This document shows positions 27,664-36,627 of a DNA stretch of 64,000 bases, piece after piece. The DNA lies in assembly GCF_029254265.1 (NCBI RefSeq), contig NZ_JAQWXX010000047.1:114671-178670 (forward strand), given 5' to 3'. The notes under the pieces were generated by a model. It did not search any database. It was not told where the DNA came from and saw only the letters and a list, made by a program, of their open reading frames with translations. Origin of the DNA: Algoriphagus sp. GTDB lineage: Bacteria; Bacteroidota; Bacteroidia; Cytophagales; Cyclobacteriaceae. Every line of letters begins with the position of its first letter. Within the stretch, counting starts at the first letter, position 1. The position numbers and the translations under genes were made by a program.

Positions 27664-28875
27664 GTGCAAACAGAAAAAAACAAATATCTGCGCAAAGAAC
27701 TTGAGTTAAAAGCCCTACTCGAGATCACTCAGGCGATTAATGAAAATCAGCCTGAGAGCGTATTGTTGAATATATTCAAATTCACGTGTTTGGTCCATCT
27801 GAATATCAAATCGATGATACTTTATGTGTCTAAAGACGGAGCATTTGAAAATAAAATTTCACATGGTGTCAAGGGGAATATTCCCAGTCTGATTCCCGAA
27901 GGACAAGTATTAGATGAAAAGTCAACAGGCGAGCTCAAGCTTAAATTGGGGAGTGAATACTCTTTTAGTGAGCTGGAAACTTACCTGCCTGTTTATCATA
28001 AAAAGCAGATGTTGGCAATTTTATTTCTTCGGAGAAAGGATCCGTCTTTTGATCTGGATTTGGATTTTACCGAAGCGATCACCAATATTTTGGTCGTAGC
28101 TCTCGAGAATAAGCGTTTTGCGCGGAAGCAATTAGAGCAAGAAGTGTTGAATAGGGAAGTGGCTATTGCTTCTCAGGTGCAGCAAATGCTTTTTCCCTCC
28201 AACCTTCCTAAAACAAAAGCACTAAAAGCAAAAGTTACTTACATCCCACATAGCTTAGTAGGAGGAGATTATTATGACTTGATTCAAAAAAACTCAGATG
28301 AAGTTTATTTCTGCATTGCGGATGTTTCTGGAAAGGGGATTTCTGCGGCTTTACTGATGTCAAATTTTCAAGCTACCCTCCGTACGCTTCTCAGAAGTGA
28401 TGCTGATTTGGAGACAGTAGTTAATCAGTTGAATTTTACATTATTTGAAAATACCAAAGGAGAGCGCTTTATAACTTTCTTTTTGGGCTATTATAATCGA
28501 AGAACTAAAACACTCGAATACATCAATGCTGGCCATAATCCTCCTTTATTATGTTGGGAGAATGACCGAAGAAGTGAGACACTTGATGCTGGGACGACCA
28601 TATTGGGTGCTTTTGAGTCACTTCCATTCATGGAAATTGGAAGAAGGGAAAATCTGGAGCAATTCACCATTCATCTCTATACTGACGGGCTTACTGAGGC
28701 CATGAATAAAGATGAAGAAGAGTATGGTGAGGAGCGATTTGAAGATTTTGTAAATTCTCATATCTGTGTAGATCCGATTGATTTTCACCGTGATTTCATG
28801 AAAGAAATGAAATTGTTTTCTGATGGAATTCCCCTCAAAGATGATTTGACATTATTGAGTTTGAGATTCAATTGA
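27664..28875 (+). CDS. PP2C-type (SpoIIE/RsbU-like) serine phosphatase
   Basis: A 403-aa soluble protein with a GAF-like sensing region at about 10-150 and a C-terminal SpoIIE-type PP2C phosphatase. Landmarks are QVQQMLFPSNLP near 172, VGGDYYDLI near 198, ADVSGKGISAALLMS near 219 and YTDGLTEAMNKDEEEYG near 339; the aspartates in GGDYYD, ADVSGKG and YTDGLTEA are the metal ligands. It starts with GTG at 27664. Such enzymes act on anti-anti-sigma-type partners in stress signalling; none is in this window. Part of the glycan operon, so it may regulate polymer production. Confidence 0.88.
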   Translation: MQTEKNKYLRKELELKALLEITQAINENQPESVLLNIFKFTCLVHLNIKSMILYVSKDGAFENKISHGVKGNIPSLIPEGQVLDEKSTGELKLKLGSEYSFSELETYLPVYHKKQMLAILFLRRKDPSFDLDLDFTEAITNILVVALENKRFARKQLEQEVLNREVAIASQVQQMLFPSNLPKTKALKAKVTYIPHSLVGGDYYDLIQKNSDEVYFCIADVSGKGISAALLMSNFQATLRTLLRSDADLETVVNQLNFTLFENTKGERFITFFLGYYNRRTKTLEYINAGHNPPLLCWENDRRSETLDAGTTILGAFESLPFMEIGRRENLEQFTIHLYTDGLTEAMNKDEEEYGEERFEDFVNSHICVDPIDFHRDFMKEMKLFSDGIPLKDDLTLLSLRFN

Positions 28876-28876
28876 C

Positions 28877-29503
28877 ATGTTTTTCCATAGAATCCCAGCG
28901 ATAGTCCAAAGACTTTATCCAAATCGAACTTGGAATAATAAAGATGCGGAAGGTAAAGTCTACCTGACTTTTGATGATGGACCGGTTCCGGGCGTGACAG
29001 AATTTGTTCTTGATCAACTCGCTAAACGTGGAATGAAAGCGACCTTTTTTATGGTAGGCGATAACGTCCGAAAATATCCGGCATTGGCGAGAGAGGTAAT
29101 CTCAGCTGGTCATCAATTTGGAAATCATACTTATCACCACTTGAAGGGTTGGGATACTAACTTGGAGCATTATTTTGCTGATGTTCAAAAATGCGAGGCA
29201 ATTTTCGAGCAAGTAATGGGTAAGAAATCAACTTTGTTTCGTCCCCCATATGGATTGATGACTGGCCCTCAAATGAGGAAAGTTTCCCAAAGTCATAAAA
29301 TAATCATGTGGAATGTGCTTTCCGGTGATTATGATCCAACTCTCAAATCTGATAAAATCTTGGAAAACATAAAGAAATTGACTGATTCAGGGGCAATCAT
29401 ACTTTTTCATGATCAGAAAAAAACCGCTGAAGTTTTACCAAAATTGCTTCCTCAATATTTGGATTTTGTCCAGCAAAAAGGCTTTGAAACAGCACAGCTA
29501 TGA
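28877..29503 (+). CDS. Polysaccharide deacetylase (CE4 family)
   Basis: A 208-aa CE4/NodB-fold deacetylase. TFDDGP (31-36) holds the catalytic base and metal aspartate, and the metal histidines H84 and H88 lie in GNHTYHH. RPPYG and the later IILFHD (final histidine) complete the motif set. It has no signal peptide, which is common for the small cytoplasmic or membrane-associated members. It starts 2 bp after the phosphatase and its end overlaps the next glycosyltransferase start by four bases. The substrate is likely an N-acetylated glycan. Confidence 0.9.
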   Translation: MFFHRIPAIVQRLYPNRTWNNKDAEGKVYLTFDDGPVPGVTEFVLDQLAKRGMKATFFMVGDNVRKYPALAREVISAGHQFGNHTYHHLKGWDTNLEHYFADVQKCEAIFEQVMGKKSTLFRPPYGLMTGPQMRKVSQSHKIIMWNVLSGDYDPTLKSDKILENIKKLTDSGAIILFHDQKKTAEVLPKLLPQYLDFVQQKGFETAQL

Positions 29504-30609
29504 TCATCGCTTTATCAGTATCTGTTGGAATTCTATTGATTTTCCAATTTGTATTTATCCTTACACGGGTAATTTATTTTTGGAAAAATAATCAATCTGA
29601 TTTGCCATCAGATTTCCCTTTTGTTTCCGTTTTAATCGCTGCCCGAAACGAGGAAACCCAACTGCCACAGCTCTTTGAATCTCTTGAGAAACTAGACTAT
29701 TCGGATGAAAAAATAATGTTTTTGTTTGCGAATGACCAGAGCACGGATAGGACTGAAAAGCTTCTGGAAGATTGGTGCGGGAAAAAAAGCAATCGGAAAT
29801 TCATCACAATTTCCGATTCTGAGATCAGGAAATATCATCCAAATGGGAAAGCAAATGCTTTGGCGATTCTAGGAGATTATGCCAAAGGTGATTTTTTATT
29901 TTTCACCGATGCAGACTGCGAAGTCAACCCAAATTGGATTAAGGCGGGCGTAGCTGCATTTGGTCCAAAAATTGGTTTGGTTATCGGGATTACTCAAGTT
30001 TCAGGAAGAGATTTTTTTGGAAGATTTCAAACATTGGACTGGTTGAATACATTAGGTCTGGTTAAAGTAGCTTCTGACTTAGGCCTTCGGACCACTGGTT
30101 TGGGAAACAATATGGTGATTGAGAAATCGGCTTACATCAAATCTGGAGGATTCAAGAATTTGCCAGATACACTTACAGAGGATTTAGAAATTTCCAAATC
30201 TATTGCAAACTCGGGATTTAAAATTTCGCATCAAATCAGTTCTGGGATGTTAACAAAGACCAAGCAGGAAGACTCCATCAAATCATTGCTTCAACAGCGG
30301 AAACGATGGTTTAGCGGAGTGATTACCCTGCCGTTTTTCTGGTTGATTTTGCTTTCATTGCAATTTTTTTATTTACCTGCGGTATTAGTTCTTGTGGTTC
30401 ATAATATACTTTTTGGTGTAGGAGTTTTTCTGGTTAAAACCTTTCTTCAAGGAGTTTTTCTAGGGGAGGTTGCATCTAGAGCAGGAATGAAATTGAAGTG
30501 GAACTATTTGATTGGATTTGATTTTTACTTCTTTTTAATAAATGCCCTAACGATTCTTTATTACTTTTGGCCTTCAAAAATCCGCTGGAAATCCAGAGAC
30601 TATTCATGA
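29500..30609 (+). CDS. Membrane family-2 glycosyltransferase
   Basis: A 369-aa GT2 enzyme with one N-terminal membrane helix, PFVSVLIAARNEETQLP near 40, the metal site FFTDADCEVNP near 136, QQRKRWFSG (QxxRW) near 263, and two to three C-terminal membrane helices. It resembles the poly-N-acetylglucosamine/cellulose-synthase-like processive class. ATGA overlap (29500-29503) with the deacetylase. With the first glycosyltransferase of the operon and the deacetylase, it may make a modified exopolysaccharide. The sugar is not deducible. Confidence 0.88.
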   Translation: MIIALSVSVGILLIFQFVFILTRVIYFWKNNQSDLPSDFPFVSVLIAARNEETQLPQLFESLEKLDYSDEKIMFLFANDQSTDRTEKLLEDWCGKKSNRKFITISDSEIRKYHPNGKANALAILGDYAKGDFLFFTDADCEVNPNWIKAGVAAFGPKIGLVIGITQVSGRDFFGRFQTLDWLNTLGLVKVASDLGLRTTGLGNNMVIEKSAYIKSGGFKNLPDTLTEDLEISKSIANSGFKISHQISSGMLTKTKQEDSIKSLLQQRKRWFSGVITLPFFWLILLSLQFFYLPAVLVLVVHNILFGVGVFLVKTFLQGVFLGEVASRAGMKLKWNYLIGFDFYFFLINALTILYYFWPSKIRWKSRDYS

Positions 30610-31382
30610 ATTTAATTGATACCCACGCACATATTTACTCTTCTAAGTTTGATTCTGATCGGGACGAGGTGATTCAGGAAATCCAAGACTCAGGAATTGA
30701 GCGGATTTACATGCCTAATGTCGATGTAGAAACAATCGATGCAATGCTGGCTTGTGAAGCTAAATATCCAGGCTTATGTATTCCAATGATGGGGCTTCAT
30801 CCTTGTGATGTAAAGGAAGATTTTGGAGCCCAACTAAGAATCATGAAAGATTGGTTGGACAAAAGACCTTTTGCAGCAGTGGGAGAAATTGGACTGGATT
30901 TGTATTGGGATAAGACTTTTTTTGAGCAGCAAAAAGAAGCCCTGAAGATTCAGATCGAATGGGCTAAGGAAAAACAACTCCCGATCGTTTTGCATTGTAG
31001 AGAATCCATGGATGAGACGATTGAGATCGTGAAGGAAAATCATGATGGGACTTTGAGAGGTATTTTCCATTGTTTTAATGGGAATGTTTCCCAAGCTAAG
31101 GAAATCATCGAGATGGGATTTCTTCTCGGGATTGGCGGAGTGGCAACCTATAAAAATGGCGGGTTGGATCAGGTTATTCCTGATATAGGACTGGATCATT
31201 TGGTTTTGGAGACAGATGCTCCATATTTGGCGCCAGTTCCCTTTAGAGGGAAAAGGAATTCTCCTGCCTATTTGCCTTATATCGCAGAGAAAATTGGTGA
31301 CTATTTACAAGTTTCTAAAGAAATTGTAGCATTGAAAACCAAAGAGAATGCATTGAATCTATTTAAAGAGTTCAGCTTATGA
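30606..31382 (+). CDS. TatD-family metal-dependent hydrolase (DNase)
   Basis: A 258-aa TIM-barrel metallo-hydrolase of the TatD type: IDTHAHIYSSKFDSDRD at the N-terminus with the metal HxH, GEIGLDLYWD, LPIVLHCRES and LETDAPYLAP. TatD proteins are associated with 3'-to-5' exonuclease activity and DNA repair. The start is the Met at 30606, which overlaps the previous stop as ATGA and gives the family N-terminus; the longer frame from 30567 adds 13 unconserved residues. Cotranscribed with the upstream glycan genes and with ansA. Confidence 0.92.
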   Translation: MNLIDTHAHIYSSKFDSDRDEVIQEIQDSGIERIYMPNVDVETIDAMLACEAKYPGLCIPMMGLHPCDVKEDFGAQLRIMKDWLDKRPFAAVGEIGLDLYWDKTFFEQQKEALKIQIEWAKEKQLPIVLHCRESMDETIEIVKENHDGTLRGIFHCFNGNVSQAKEIIEMGFLLGIGGVATYKNGGLDQVIPDIGLDHLVLETDAPYLAPVPFRGKRNSPAYLPYIAEKIGDYLQVSKEIVALKTKENALNLFKEFSL

Positions 31383-32446
31383 ATTATAAAATAGTAAGAT
31401 TAAACACTTCCCTCAGGACGAGTAAAACATCTTCCGTCCTTATTATCTATACCGGCGGTACCTTGGGAATGGCCTACGATGATTCAGGAGCTTTGGTCCC
31501 TTTCAACTTTGGACAGATTCTGGAGAAGATTCCGATTCTTTCCAATATGAATATTGCCATTACGGTGATTTCATTTCCCGAACCCATTGATTCTTCCAAT
31601 GTTTCTATGAAGCATTGGAGTGACATGGCATATATTATTTATGAAAATTACGACAGTTACGACGGGTTTGTAGTTTTACATGGTACCGATACGATGGCAT
31701 ATTCTGCGTCGATGCTCAGTTATATGCTACAGGGGCTCAATAAACCTGTGATCTTTACCGGAGCGCAACTTCCGATTTCAGCTATGCGGTCTGATGCTAG
31801 GGAGAATCTGATGACTTCTTTGGAAATTGCCACGGCTAAGATTAATGATGAGCCGATCGTCCCAGAAGTATGTATTTTCTTCAATCATATGCTTTTGCGT
31901 GGCAATCGAGCTAAAAAAGTTCAAAGTGTTCACTTTGATGCTTTTGAATCTGAAAATTATCCGCCATTAGCCGAATCTGGAATCGTAATTGATTACCATA
32001 CGGCAGCGATTCGCCCTTTGGAATCAAACAAGAAACTTGTCAACCGAAGTAAATTGGACAATAATGTGATGGTTCTAAAGCTTTTCCCAGGAATCACGGA
32101 TAAGATTATGGATGCCTGCTTCGCCATCGAAGGGTTGAAAGGAGTGGTTTTAGAGACCTATGGCTCTGGAAATAGTCCAAGCGAAAAGTGGTTTATGCAA
32201 TCGCTGGAAAGAGCAATCAAAAAAGGAATAATTATCCTGAATGTATCTCAATGTAATGGTGGTCGTGTGATTCAAGGTCGATACGAAACCAGTAAAGAAC
32301 TATTGAATGTAGGGGTAATTAGCGGTGCAGATATGACTACTGAGGCTGCGATCACAAAACTGATGTTCTTGTTTGGGCAAGAAAAAACTTTAGAGGATGT
32401 AAAGTCTAAACTGATGATTCCATTAGCTGGAGAGATTACTGCTTAA
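31379..32446 (+). CDS. ansA: Type I L-asparaginase
   Basis: AnsA hydrolyses asparagine to aspartate and ammonia in the cytoplasm. The two catalytic threonine motifs are seen: YTGGTLGMAYD near 24 and VLHGTDTMAYSAS near 97, with the conserved GAQLPISAMRSDARENL after them. The 355-aa length and lack of a signal peptide fit the cytoplasmic type I enzyme. It overlaps the TatD stop as ATGA and is the last gene of the operon. Confidence 0.92.
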   Translation: MNYKIVRLNTSLRTSKTSSVLIIYTGGTLGMAYDDSGALVPFNFGQILEKIPILSNMNIAITVISFPEPIDSSNVSMKHWSDMAYIIYENYDSYDGFVVLHGTDTMAYSASMLSYMLQGLNKPVIFTGAQLPISAMRSDARENLMTSLEIATAKINDEPIVPEVCIFFNHMLLRGNRAKKVQSVHFDAFESENYPPLAESGIVIDYHTAAIRPLESNKKLVNRSKLDNNVMVLKLFPGITDKIMDACFAIEGLKGVVLETYGSGNSPSEKWFMQSLERAIKKGIIILNVSQCNGGRVIQGRYETSKELLNVGVISGADMTTEAAITKLMFLFGQEKTLEDVKSKLMIPLAGEITA

Positions 32447-32472
32447 GGTTTTCCGGCTATTTTCGGGGAAAG

Positions 32473-32504
32473 TTTGGAAAGGGGGGTAATAATATTTTTC
32501 TTTG
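32473..32504 (+). promoter_or_regulatory. Weak candidate promoter for tRNA-Ser
   Basis: TTTG at 32473-32476 and TTTCTTTG at 32497-32504 are separated by 20 bases, close to the Bacteroidota -33/-7 pattern but without the TA of the -7 box. The expected start is about 30 bases before the tRNA. Confidence 0.35.
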
Positions 32505-32540
32505 CACTCCAATTCAGCGACTTCATCTAATTATTTATAC

Positions 32541-32627
32541 AGAGAGGTGTCCGAGTGGTTGAAGGAGCACGCCTGGAAAGTGTGTATACCCGTGAGGGTA
32601 TCGAGGGTTCGAATCCCTTCCTCTCTG
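32541..32627 (+). tRNA. tRNA-Ser (anticodon GGA)
   Basis: The cloverleaf folds by eye. The acceptor AGAGAGG pairs with CCTCTCT; the anticodon stem CACGC/GTGTG encloses loop CTGGAAA with anticodon GGA. There is a long variable arm typical of serine tRNA (ATACCCGTGAGGGTAT) and a GGTTCGAAT T-loop. CCA is not encoded. A hairpin follows as terminator. Confidence 0.95.
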
Positions 32628-32630
32628 CAG

Positions 32631-32663
32631 AAGCCAATTTCAGAAATGAGATTGGCTTTTTTA
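32631..32663 (+). terminator. Terminator of tRNA-Ser
   Basis: AAGCCAATTTC (32631-32641) pairs with GAGATTGGCTT (32648-32658), followed by a T-run. It sits directly after the tRNA. Confidence 0.85.
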
Positions 32664-33839
32664 TTTCACTTTTAAGAGCACCAATACATACTTTTCTTGT
32701 TTAAGCTTTTCTCTGTTTTTTGCAAAGAAGTCATGAATATTCCCCTCCGAAATCTCTACCTGCTGATCATTAAAAGTCTCCACATAATCATTGAAGAATT
32801 GTCTGGAGTCGATTTGATAAACGATTTGAGTCTTGGTTTGGGTCCAGGTTCTCATTTTTATTGGACTTCCATCAATATCATTCTCTAATTCGTCTATGAT
32901 AGCATTGGGAATAAACTCTTTGTCTAAAAAAATCCAATAACTCTTTTTGGGTGAATGACTGACTGTTAAGAAAAACTTCTTATCAAAGGCAAAGAAACTA
33001 TTAATGGAACGAATGATTGGGTTATTTTTCAGGTATTCTTGCGCCTCTCTAGGTTTTTCTATAAAGTTTAATCGTAATTCTTCAGGATAATTGTGGCGCC
33101 CAAAATCAAAATTGATCGTGTTCAAATAGAATCCAGAGCTATCAAATTCTTGAACAGCATACGAGTACCATTCCTTAAAATAAATTTTTCCTGTTGAAGC
33201 ATCCTTAATAAAACCAACTGGAGAGGCAAAGGAGTAGAATCCTTCATGTCCTGGAAGAATAGAGACATATCCTATCGTGTCATTTTTAGAAATTCTGAAA
33301 AATGTTTTCTGATCTTTTCCATCACCATCTTGGATATGGCTAATTCTAAATTCTTTACCAAAGTGAAAATCATCAGCAATCGACACTTTTTCTTCTGAAA
33401 TAGACTCACCATCCATTGTGAACTTGAGTATTGCCAACTTGTGTCTCACATATACATTTAAAATGGAGTCCTGTAGAAAAAGTCCATCTATAAATCTAAA
33501 CTCACCTGGGCCATCACCGTAATTTTGAATGATTTTCTTAACCTTTCCTTCCCAATCAAAAATAAAAATACTTGCATTTTCTCTGCTTTCCACAAAAAAG
33601 CGGTCTTGTGAAAAGGCCATCTTATATGGGGAAACAATAGGCTTTTCATCAGAATAATCCAATAAAACATAATCTAGGCGTTCAAAAAAGTCTGAAAGTT
33701 TAGCGGAACTACTCTTCGAAAGGTCTATTTCAACAGTAGTGTTATTTAAAGATTCAGGAGCTTCATTACAGGAGAACAAAATAGGAATACTCAGAAATAA
33801 TAGAGCTAATAAATGCCAGCGATCTAAAGATAAAATCAT
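32661..33839 (-). CDS. 6-bladed beta-propeller lipoprotein
   Basis: A 392-aa exported lipoprotein (leader [24 protein letters not shown], lipobox cysteine at about residue 24). The body has the 6-bladed-propeller pattern common in Bacteroidota: [19 protein letters not shown], then [21 protein letters not shown] and [13 protein letters not shown]. The family's function is not established; such proteins are often in nutrient or surface loci, but no partner is adjacent. It converges on the tRNA-Ser gene. Confidence 0.82.
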   Translation of the reverse strand: MILSLDRWHLLALLFLSIPILFSCNEAPESLNNTTVEIDLSKSSSAKLSDFFERLDYVLLDYSDEKPIVSPYKMAFSQDRFFVESRENASIFIFDWEGKVKKIIQNYGDGPGEFRFIDGLFLQDSILNVYVRHKLAILKFTMDGESISEEKVSIADDFHFGKEFRISHIQDGDGKDQKTFFRISKNDTIGYVSILPGHEGFYSFASPVGFIKDASTGKIYFKEWYSYAVQEFDSSGFYLNTINFDFGRHNYPEELRLNFIEKPREAQEYLKNNPIIRSINSFFAFDKKFFLTVSHSPKKSYWIFLDKEFIPNAIIDELENDIDGSPIKMRTWTQTKTQIVYQIDSRQFFNDYVETFNDQQVEISEGNIHDFFAKNREKLKQEKYVLVLLKVK

Positions 33840-34261
33840 TGAATAAACTTAATAACTGTAAAAAAATCTATTGAACGTAGTATTTAATTTGATTTTATCA
33901 AAGGTTAAGAATAATTTTTTTTGTCCCAAATACAGCTAAAACCCATGATTGATAGGGCTTTTGGAACTCGATTTTTTGCCATTTAAAAAAAGGTTCAGAT
34001 TCAGTGAGGTAATTATTTTTGTTTCTGCGAAAAAATAAGAACCTTACCGTCGAATTTGGAGCTCTTAGCCTATTTCAGATTTAATTTAAATTTAGTCCGT
34101 TCGTGTAAAAACTCGCTTCATCACGATTTAAATGGATCATTTTTAAAAAAAATCTGTTGAAGGAGATTGTTTTTTGAAATTAAAAAATGATAACTTTAAG
34201 ACTCGATTTTAGTGTAGAAACCATTTAACCTTTATCTAAAAGTCTATTTAAAATTCAAATT
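33840..34261. other. 422-bp non-coding region upstream of the exbB-like gene
   Basis: The region is rich in A/T tracts and contains no gene I can support. It must hold promoters for the minus-strand propeller lipoprotein and the plus-strand exbB operon. The only promoter-like match is weak: TTG (34167-34169), a 21-base spacer and TAACTTTA (34191-34198). I saw no terminator, riboswitch or repeat. Confidence 0.4.
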
Positions 34262-35071
34262 ATGAGAAAGTTAATCGCTTTGTTCATGCTTGCAGGAATC
34301 CTATTTGTACCTGCTTTCGCTAACGCACAAGAAGCAGCAGCTGATTCAGCAGCTCAAGAAGAAACCACCCCTGTAGTAGAGGAACCTGCTGCATCTCCCG
34401 CCATTGTAGACGATGAAATCGTTGCAGAGGAGCAAAGCTTCCACCAAGTAGTTAAAGAGAAATTTATTGAGGGAGATCCTCTTTATATGACTCCGGTACT
34501 TATCTGTTTGATTTTAGGTCTTGCAGTTGCCTTGGAAAGAATTATCACTTTAAACCTTTCTACAACCAACACCAAGAAATTGTTGGCTAAAGTTGAGGAT
34601 GCACTTACTTCCGGCGGTGTTGAAGCTGCAAAAGATGTGACCAAGAACACTAAAGGTCCAGTTGCCTCCATCTTTACTCAAGGATTGATGAGATACTCAG
34701 AAGGAATCGAAATGGTAGAGAAATCTATTATTGCTTACGGTTCTGTAGAAATGGGTAGATTGGAAAAGGGTCTAGTTTGGATCTCTCTTTTCATCTCACT
34801 TGCCCCAATGTTGGGTTTCATGGGTACTGTAATTGGTATGATTGGTGCTTTCGACTCCATCGAAGCAGCAGGTGATATCTCTCCTTCATTGGTAGCTGGT
34901 GGTATTAAAATCGCCCTTTTGACTACTGTTGCAGGTTTGATCGTTGCAATCATTCTTCAGTTGTTCTACAACTATCTTGTATCTAAAATCGATTCTTTGG
35001 TGAATGATATGGAAGATGCTTCCATCTCTTTGGTTGACGTTTTGGTAAAGCACAAGTTGACTGGCAAATAA
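34262..35071 (+). CDS. exbB: MotA/TolQ/ExbB-family proton channel protein
   Basis: A 269-aa inner-membrane channel subunit that energises outer-membrane transport with ExbD. It has a cleaved leader or first helix (MRKLIALFMLAGILFVPAFA), then an unusual acidic, Ala/Pro/Glu-rich stretch at about 22-60, and three membrane helices with the MotA/TolQ signature GLVWISLFISLAPMLGFMGTVIGMIGAF. First gene of a cluster with an unknown membrane protein and two ExbD genes. No TonB gene is present in the window. Confidence 0.9.
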   Translation: MRKLIALFMLAGILFVPAFANAQEAAADSAAQEETTPVVEEPAASPAIVDDEIVAEEQSFHQVVKEKFIEGDPLYMTPVLICLILGLAVALERIITLNLSTTNTKKLLAKVEDALTSGGVEAAKDVTKNTKGPVASIFTQGLMRYSEGIEMVEKSIIAYGSVEMGRLEKGLVWISLFISLAPMLGFMGTVIGMIGAFDSIEAAGDISPSLVAGGIKIALLTTVAGLIVAIILQLFYNYLVSKIDSLVNDMEDASISLVDVLVKHKLTGK

Positions 35072-35126
35072 GCCCAACAAACTTGTAAATTTTCAAATTA
35101 TTCAATTAACATCTAAGAGCTACATT

Positions 35127-35456
35127 ATGGATACTTATGACATCTTATTATACGGAAGCTACTTACTAATTCTAATCGGTGCAATTGTGGCAGTTGTTAT
35201 GCCTCTAATTAATTCTTTGGATGATCCAAAGAGTTTGCTCAAAACGATTGTTGGTATTGTAGGGATCGTAGTGTTGTTCTTCATCGCTTATTCAATTTCA
35301 AGCAATGAAGTACTTCCAAAATTCGAAGCTGATCCTTTCAATTTGACCCCGCAAGGATCTCAAGTAGTAGGGGGAATGCTAATCACTACTTATGTTCTTT
35401 CACTTGTTGCTATAGGCAGCATTTTAGTGACTGAGGTAACAAAAGCAATAAAATAA
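35127..35456 (+). CDS. Small membrane protein in the exbB/exbD cluster
   Basis: 109 aa with three hydrophobic helices (residues about 8-28, 38-60 and 85-105). I do not recognise a family by name. It lies between the exbB-like and exbD genes, 55 bp after the first and 1 bp before the second, and is therefore almost certainly part of the same complex or operon. Its conserved place suggests a structural subunit, by context only. Confidence 0.75.
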   Translation: MDTYDILLYGSYLLILIGAIVAVVMPLINSLDDPKSLLKTIVGIVGIVVLFFIAYSISSNEVLPKFEADPFNLTPQGSQVVGGMLITTYVLSLVAIGSILVTEVTKAIK

Positions 35457-35457
35457 T

Positions 35458-36096
35458 ATGGGAGCTAGAAAGAAAAATAGACCAAGTCAAGAGGTCAATG
35501 CAGGTTCAATGGCAGATATCGCCTTCTTGCTCCTGATCTTCTTTCTTGTCACTACAACAATCGCTTCGGATAAGGGTATCTTGAATATCTTACCACCGAA
35601 ACTTGATCCCAAGGTCCCACCTCCTGATATTCAGGTGAATGAGCGGAATATATTTACCATTCTGATCAATGCTAATGATCAACTTCTAGTGGAAGGTGAA
35701 TATTCAGATACCGAAGGATTAGATTTGCAGGTAAAAGAGTTTATCTTGAATTTTGGAAGTCCTACAGATGAAGAGGCGGTTCAGTTGTTTAATGGTTTGC
35801 CTCCTTCATTGAAGGCATTGTCCAAAAGATTGCCTGAATCATCTGACGACCCGGGAGAAGCTGTTGTTTCGATCAAGACGAACAGAGGTACATCCTATGA
35901 AACTTACCTTGAAGTGTTTGATTTGGTGAAAAAAGCCTATTTCGACATTTATGCTGCTAGAGTTAATCTAGACACAGATGAATACAGGGCTCTGACTGGA
36001 AAGGATGATGCTGAGGTAAGTCTTCAAGACCGAGGAAAAGAAGGAATCCCTATGGCGATTTCAATTGCAGAACCAGATAAACTAGGAGGTAACTAA
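35458..36096 (+). CDS. exbD: ExbD/TolR-family biopolymer transport protein
   Basis: A 212-aa inner-membrane protein with one helix near the N-terminus: SMADIAFLLLIFFLVTTTI, containing the family's key aspartate, followed by a periplasmic domain. It is longer than usual for ExbD because of an insert around residues 80-120. It partners with the ExbB-like channel and a second ExbD. Cotranscribed (2 bp before, 1 bp after). Confidence 0.88.
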   Translation: MGARKKNRPSQEVNAGSMADIAFLLLIFFLVTTTIASDKGILNILPPKLDPKVPPPDIQVNERNIFTILINANDQLLVEGEYSDTEGLDLQVKEFILNFGSPTDEEAVQLFNGLPPSLKALSKRLPESSDDPGEAVVSIKTNRGTSYETYLEVFDLVKKAYFDIYAARVNLDTDEYRALTGKDDAEVSLQDRGKEGIPMAISIAEPDKLGGN

Positions 36097-36097
36097 T

Positions 36098-36562
36098 ATG
36101 TCAAAGTTTAAGAAAAAGCCCAAGTCCGAACCAGGTATATCTACTGCGTCCCTACCTGATATTGTTTTCATGCTTTTGTTTTTCTTCATGGTAACAACTG
36201 TGTTGAGGGAGCAAGAAATATTAGTAGAGCAAAAAATTCCATCAGCAACACAACTTCAGAAACTTCAAAAGAAGACGTTGATATCTTATATTTTCGTTGG
36301 AAAGCCTAAGAATACTGCTCTTTTTGGAGTTGAACCGCGAGTGCAAGCTAATGATGCATTACTTGATCCTTCAGGAATTAGACAATGGGTTAATCAGGAA
36401 AGGGATATGCTACCAGAAGCAGATCGAGGTTTGATTACTATCTCAATAAAAGCTGATAGAGATGTGAAAATGGGCCCTATCTCTGATGTTCAGTATGAGC
36501 TTAGAGAAGCAGATGCTCGTAGAGTGCTCTATGCCGCGATTGGAAAAGTAGTAAAGGACTAA
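36098..36562 (+). CDS. exbD: Second ExbD/TolR-family protein
   Basis: A 154-aa paralogue of the preceding gene with the same topology. The membrane helix LPDIVFMLLFFFMVTTVL keeps the aspartate. The periplasmic part is shorter and closer to the normal ExbD size. Two different ExbD proteins beside one ExbB are a Bacteroidota habit. Last gene of the cluster before a terminator. Confidence 0.88.
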   Translation: MSKFKKKPKSEPGISTASLPDIVFMLLFFFMVTTVLREQEILVEQKIPSATQLQKLQKKTLISYIFVGKPKNTALFGVEPRVQANDALLDPSGIRQWVNQERDMLPEADRGLITISIKADRDVKMGPISDVQYELREADARRVLYAAIGKVVKD

Positions 36563-36583
36563 TAAGAAATATTATTTATATTC

Positions 36584-36616
36584 AAAGCTATCCCAGTTAA
36601 AGGGATAGCTTTTTTT
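36584..36616 (+). terminator. Terminator of the exbB/exbD cluster
   Basis: AAAGCTATCCC (36584-36594) pairs with GGGATAGCTTT (36602-36612), followed by T residues. The MFS gene begins 12 bases later. Confidence 0.85.
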
Positions 36617-36627
36617 ATTTAAAGCAA

